Source of the DNA: Hofstenia miamia
Taxonomy: Eukaryota > Xenacoelomorpha > Acoela
Direction: 5' to 3'
NCBI GenBank assembly: GCA_004352715.1
Contig: SCFE01000078.1
Span: 416,180 to 480,179 of the forward strand
Length of the DNA stretch: 64,000 bases
A program made the translations under genes and the position numbers. Positions 61,219-64,000 of the stretch are shown here, in pieces. Below the pieces are notes generated by a model, which had not been told where the DNA came from, did not search any database, and was given only the letters and a program-made list of their open reading frames with translations. Positions within the stretch are counted from its first letter, which is position 1. Each line of letters opens with the position of its first letter.

Positions 61219-63815
61219 AGAATTTGGAGGCATTTGCTAAGATTGATAAGCAAGCGATATATAAGACGCATTAAAAAACTTGATAGTATATGCAGAATGA
61301 GTATGCTGAATACTTTAGCAAGTAGTAAAAGCAAAGCAAGTAGAGAACAAGTCCTTTCGTGTGCGAAAGCTTGAAAGTCATTTAAGAAGAGCGTGTGAAG
61401 CGTCAACACAATGCACAACACTCGCTGTCGAAAATTCATACATTCAAAGCCATTATACAGCGAGCAGCGAGTGAAGGATCATTGAGTGCAGGTCGATTGC
61501 TCACTAACAGCTAACTTGAATATGGCTGAATAAACACTCTATCTCAATTGGTAAAAATATTGCTTGCTATTTAAAAAATAATCGCACTAGCCACTTAGTG
61601 GTGGAGATACTGGACGTAACCTACAATCATATGATGTTATGTTGTAATAATCAAACTTATTTATAGGAAGCAAAAATGCTAGAATGTTGATTGATATCAA
61701 ACCGCAGTTTATACTGTTCATACAGGAGAGTACATACATAGTTTACTTGAAATTTAATAATTTATCACTAACATCTCTTAAATAATGAAGGATTTGTGAA
61801 AGAATTCCTCAAAACTGTACACAGGAAAATTCCTTCATATTGGTGAATGTCTGTATTTGAATAGCATATCAAACATTTGTTAAAAAACCAACTAGACAAT
61901 TTGTTGTTTTAACAAATAAACTAAGCTTCTGTTGAAAGACACTGAATTATTTGTGTCACTGATTAATATTTATATGAAAATTGACAAAAGTTCAATATCC
62001 TTTAAATCATGATTGAATAAAATCATTAATAGCAGTTCTAACAACTAAACAATTAATGGGAAAGGGTATTCGTTCTATTACGCCAAATTCGAAATGAACA
62101 GCGCATACTTCAAAGTTTTAAATACAGAATTCAATGAATTATATATATATATATATAGGTTAAAAGATAGGACTTGATGTATGGTACATCTGTAATTATC
62201 CAAATAATATTTGTATTTTTGCACTCTTACCAACCCATGTTCTTAATTTTAGGAATTGATTCTATTCTTGGTTTGAATCTATTTCAAGAAGATCATTGGA
62301 TTCTTTAAAAAAACATACAGTAATATTTTAAGGTCGTTAATAAGATCTGACTTTCATTCAATCAGAATACGTTTTCGACAAAATTGTAAACAGGCAAAGG
62401 AAATATAACTATAACTGAAATCGATTGATTTTACACAAATTTACTAGAACGAAACGCGTTAATGAATAAAAATACGTCATCACGATTTATAACACAAAGT
62501 CAGGTCGAACTTCAGTTGTTTAATGAACCTTTATTATTGTATTCAGAAAAAAATAAAATTGAACAGAAAACAATTAATAATGGCAATAGGTTATAATGCA
62601 AAATGAAGCAGATTCACTTTCTTACACAACGTAAATGTAGGGCTAGGAATTAATGATTAACTAAGCGAAATCTTAGTATCGAACGCAGCAAAAAGATTTG
62701 AAGCCCTAATGAAAAAGAAAGGCGCGAACACGAAGTCGTAGATGAAGAGTGCTAAGTTCTGCCTAAATCAGCTTGACAATATTACAAATGTTTAAGAGAT
62801 TAGGATGATTTATACCCATTTTTAAATAAACACAAAAAAATTAAATTCCATAAATGTCAAACTCACGCTGACATTTACATGGTGTATGACAAGCTCATAT
62901 GTGTTAATGCAATAACATTAATTTCGGAAAAAAATGTAAAGTCCTGTTAGATGAATATGCCAAAATATGGTTGCTGATAAACAGATAGATTGAGTTGATC
63001 TGTTAGTAATTTTGGAAGATTCAACGGAATCTGTAGTTTTATAATTTATTTATCTTCTTGGCCAGTCCGGCACTAAGTGACGTCCCCCCCGCCATAATGG
63101 TTGACTCGTGTTTCAAATCTCATGAAAAAGCAATTAATAAATAAATGAATTTACGCGAGGCATTCCAGCTTTAGCGATAATTAAGAAGTATATTTAGACA
63201 ATCATTGTCTTTTTCAATTCCCTGAAAGAGCTCGCAGTTTCATAACGAGGCGAGGTGGGGCAAGCCTGGTTTAAATGCCAGACGAGAATCTGACAATGAA
63301 TTCTGCATTCATAAAAGCGTATTCAATTTTTGGTTGCTCCTCAAATATATTGATATTGGAAATTTTTATTGAAACACTTAATTCACAAATTCAATACCAG
63401 TAATTTCAAAAAATAATTAATTTTCACGACATTCTCACCAGGTTACTGAATCAGAATGAACAATTTTCCACTTTTAAAACAGTCTGCACAAAGGATTGAC
63501 GTTTTGATGGAGTTGTATTAAAGTTGGATGAATAGAGAATCTGTAATCGGATAATCTAACAATCGCGGGTGCTTTTACATAGTTTCATACATTGCGATTG
63601 GAATTTTTTAGTACCATCTCATATATTAAATGACAGAAACTAGTTGAATGCAAAAGTTATAAATTGATTAAATGAAACTATTAACAAAATATTACGTTTG
63701 AAAATGTACAAAATATTTTTTATGAAATTGGAGTCTTTAGGTATGATAGGTATGTTACAAAAGCTGGAACAGGCTCGGTTAGTCTAACGCACATAGTCAG
63801 GGAAGAATATATATT
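61219..63815. other. AT-rich intergenic DNA, nothing recognised as a gene
   Basis: Contains a (TA)n run at 62139-62157 and a small GC patch with a C-run at about 63082-63090. No exon-like frame. Confidence 0.5.
62139..62157. repeat. (TA)n microsatellite
   Basis: About nine TA units. Confidence 0.9.
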
Positions 63816-64000
63816 NNNNNNNNNNNNNNNNNNNNNNNNNNNNNNNNNNNNNNNNNNNNNNNNNNNNNNNNNNNNNNNNNNNNNNNNNNNNNNNNNNNNN
63901 NNNNNNNNNNNNNNNNNNNNNNNNNNNNNNNNNNNNNNNNNNNNNNNNNNNNNNNNNNNNNNNNNNNNNNNNNNNNNNNNNNNNNNNNNNNNNNNNNNNN
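63816..64000. other. Assembly gap (185 N, continues past the window)
   Basis: An N run to the right edge, again preceded by ATATAT. Confidence 0.99.

Noticed and set aside
1-64000. CRISPR arrays, operons, prokaryotic mobile elements or a defence locus
   Set aside because: The direct repeats are tandem satellites without unique spacers, and all coding signals are eukaryotic.

Overview
This is eukaryotic, almost certainly metazoan, DNA. It is strongly AT-rich, has no operons or Shine-Dalgarno-linked gene trains, and carries TA/AAT/AC microsatellites, animal-type non-LTR retrotransposon fragments and several hAT transposon relics. The one convincing gene belongs to an animal-specific family (ZSWIM4/5/6). 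The protein looks invertebrate, but I cannot name the species. Assembly gaps (N runs at 13758-14757, 16559-16570, 38603-38708, 56794-57112 and 63816-64000) nearly all abut (TA)n arrays, so array lengths are unreliable.

Layout. 1-1335: two decayed, unrelated LINE fragments meeting almost head-to-head at an ambiguous base (807). The minus-strand one is a reverse transcriptase that runs off the left edge. The plus-strand one is a LINE 3' end with an AAT tail. 1336-25200: a gene-poor stretch holding short DNA-transposon derivatives: a 60-bp hairpin repeat in two copies, an 8-bp-TSD hAT-like element at 8712-9037, a 314-bp fold-back element at 10865-11178, and an internally deleted hAT at 16188-16885 with a perfect 8-bp target duplication and a readable transposase tail. 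25200-28740: the gene, an uninterrupted 991-codon ORF for a full-length ZSWIM4/5/6-type zinc-finger protein. It has a compact promoter-like cluster (inverted CCAAT, CACGTG, TGACGTCA, TGTAAACA) 140-200 bp upstream, and two tiny upstream ORFs. 28740-64000: another gene-poor stretch with more hAT relics (45016-45432, 47586-47935, 49724-49915, 60911-61218), a piggyBac-like terminus (34242), two tandem-repeat arrays (44-bp and 58-bp units) and TA arrays.

How it fits together. The window is a single-gene island in roughly 60 kb without other recognisable exons. The gene is unusual in having no introns. Several stretches of higher sequence complexity (near 6400-6740, 46780-47060, 50420-50720 and 57440-57530) may be cis-regulatory, but that is inference. 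I did not find a convincing new biological system. The items most worth a second look are the intronless ZSWIM gene with its altered BC-box-like motif and uORF pair, the fold-back element that could form a long hairpin RNA, the set of datable hAT insertions, and the alternating (dimeric) 44-bp satellite-like array.
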